Source: Ulvibacterium sp965228935 (GTDB lineage: Bacteria; Bacteroidota; Bacteroidia; Flavobacteriales; Flavobacteriaceae). Taken from it: a stretch of DNA of 64,000 nucleotides. A model generated the notes under the pieces. It made no database searches, was not told where the DNA came from, and saw only the letters and a program-made list of their open reading frames with translations. The stretch is from contig NZ_OZ245846.1 in the NCBI RefSeq assembly GCF_965228935.1, positions 1,674,001-1,738,000 on the forward strand, in the 5' to 3' direction. Each line of letters opens with the position of its first letter. Positions within the stretch are counted from its first letter, which is position 1. Shown piece by piece: positions 63,135 through 64,000 of the stretch. Made by a program: the position numbers and the translations under genes.

Positions 63135-64000
63135 ATGTCAAAAATTACAGGTAAAGTTTCTCAAATCATAGGCCCGGTAGTGGATGTTGAATTTGAATCG
63201 GGATCAGATCTCCCCAAGATTTATGATTCTTTGGAAATCGCTAGAGAAGATGGGTCGACCTTGGTGTTGGAGGTACAATCCCATATCGGAGAAAATACCG
63301 TAAGATCCATATCCATGGATTCAACGGATGGTTTGAGTAGGGGAACCGAGGTGCTGGCTACCGGAAATGCCATTCAGATGCCTATAGGTGAAGAAGTATA
63401 TGGACGTTTGTTCAATGTAATTGGGGATGCCATTGATGGAATTGGGGATTTACCAAAAGAGGGAAAAAATGGGTTGCCGATTCACCGTGAGGCTCCAAAA
63501 TTTGAAGACCTTTCAACTTCTACTGAAGTTCTTTTTACCGGAATCAAGGTAATCGATTTGATCGAGCCTTATGCCAAGGGAGGTAAAATTGGATTGTTCG
63601 GCGGTGCTGGAGTAGGTAAAACGGTATTGATTCAGGAATTGATCAATAACATAGCCAAAGGACATGGTGGTCTTTCCGTGTTTGCCGGGGTTGGGGAACG
63701 GACTCGAGAGGGAAACGACCTGCTTCGTGAGATGTTGGAATCCGGCATTATAAAATATGGGGATGACTTTTTACATTCCATGGAAGAAGGAGGATGGGAT
63801 TTGTCCAAGGTAGATAAAAAGGCAATGAAGGAGTCCAAGGCTACCTTTGTTTTTGGTCAGATGAACGAACCTCCGGGTGCCCGTGCCCGTGTTGCCCTTT
63901 CCGGACTTACCATTGCCGAGTACTTCCGGGACGGTGCAGGGGAAGGTCAAGGTAAGGATGTGCTTTTCTTCGTCGATAATATTTTCCGATTTACCCAGGC
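63135..64000 (+). CDS. atpD: F1F0 ATP synthase beta subunit, 3' end beyond window
   Basis: The frame from ATG at 63135 (MSKITGKVSQIIGPVVDVEF) is open to the edge, 288 codons. The beta-barrel N-terminus, the Walker A loop GGAGVGKT, the GERTREGNDL loop and the start of Walker B (VLFFVDNIFRF) are all present. An extra segment (about 213-228, FLHSMEEGGWDLSKVD) is an insert I recall from Bacteroidetes beta subunits. It is the catalytic subunit of the enzyme; atpC would be expected next. It is separate from the main atp operon here, with its own promoter. Confidence 0.98.
   Translation, partial: MSKITGKVSQIIGPVVDVEFESGSDLPKIYDSLEIAREDGSTLVLEVQSHIGENTVRSISMDSTDGLSRGTEVLATGNAIQMPIGEEVYGRLFNVIGDAIDGIGDLPKEGKNGLPIHREAPKFEDLSTSTEVLFTGIKVIDLIEPYAKGGKIGLFGGAGVGKTVLIQELINNIAKGHGGLSVFAGVGERTREGNDLLREMLESGIIKYGDDFLHSMEEGGWDLSKVDKKAMKESKATFVFGQMNEPPGARARVALSGLTIAEYFRDGAGEGQGKDVLFFVDNIFRFTQ

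Noticed and set aside
1..64000. CRISPR arrays, tRNA or rRNA genes, phage and transposase genes
   Set aside because: None were recognised on reading both strands; no regular repeat-spacer pattern and no clover-leaf sequence was found by eye.

Overview
The window is a chromosomal segment of a member of the Bacteroidetes, almost certainly a flavobacterium (family Flavobacteriaceae) and probably marine. The evidence is consistent throughout: TonB-dependent receptors with carboxypeptidase-like N-terminal domains, lipoproteins of the DUF4270 and DUF5689 types, -7 promoter elements of the TAnnTTTG class, an ATP synthase beta subunit whose short acidic insert I recall from Bacteroidetes homologues, and a VSHNLR-type histidine kinase box. 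Base composition is moderately AT-rich. The genus cannot be fixed from this stretch. No rRNA, tRNA, CRISPR array, phage or complete insertion sequence was seen.

Layout. 1-6.1 kb: translation and maintenance genes (3' part of ileS carrying an inserted DUF559 nuclease-like domain, a DksA/TraR-like protein, lspA, 5-formyl-THF cyclo-ligase, uvrC). 6.1-14.9 kb: a patatin-type outer membrane phospholipase, two aromatic amino acid dioxygenases (hpd and kynA) on either side of a candidate small RNA, an M23 peptidase with an altered zinc site, and pgi. 15-25.6 kb: surface genes, with two TonB receptors, a DUF1080 protein, a secreted EEP-family nuclease or phosphatase divergent from a TonB receptor/DUF5689-lamin-tail pair, and a DinB-like protein. 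25.7-28.4 kb: a multi-PAS histidine kinase with a single-domain response regulator.

28.6-35.3 kb: ankyrin/NUDIX/nitrilase operon, ComF and an Ig-like lipoprotein, a coiled-coil membrane protein, and glyS. 35.4-39.8 kb: an accessory patch (beta-lactamase-like hydrolase, esterase, AraC regulator, a small protein without a normal start codon), parts of it AT-rich and bounded by short repeats. 39.8-49.2 kb: katG, a LacI-repressed operon of two secreted nucleoside hydrolases with a clear palindromic operator, an outer membrane protein/TonB receptor pair, and xth. 49.3-64 kb: aldo/keto reductase, a leftward panC-panD-flippase-esterase-radA cluster, a rightward GT5-fragment/DUF4270/glmS series, another TonB receptor, and the start of atpD running off the right edge.

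The most unusual features are the nuclease-like domain spliced in frame into isoleucyl-tRNA synthetase, the candidate 100-nt RNA at 9.9 kb, the possible nucleic-acid scavenging locus at 19.6-24.9 kb, the LacI operator overlapping its own promoter, an alpha/beta hydrolase lacking its nucleophile, and the cassette-like accessory patch. No complete, clearly new multi-gene system could be demonstrated from the sequence alone.
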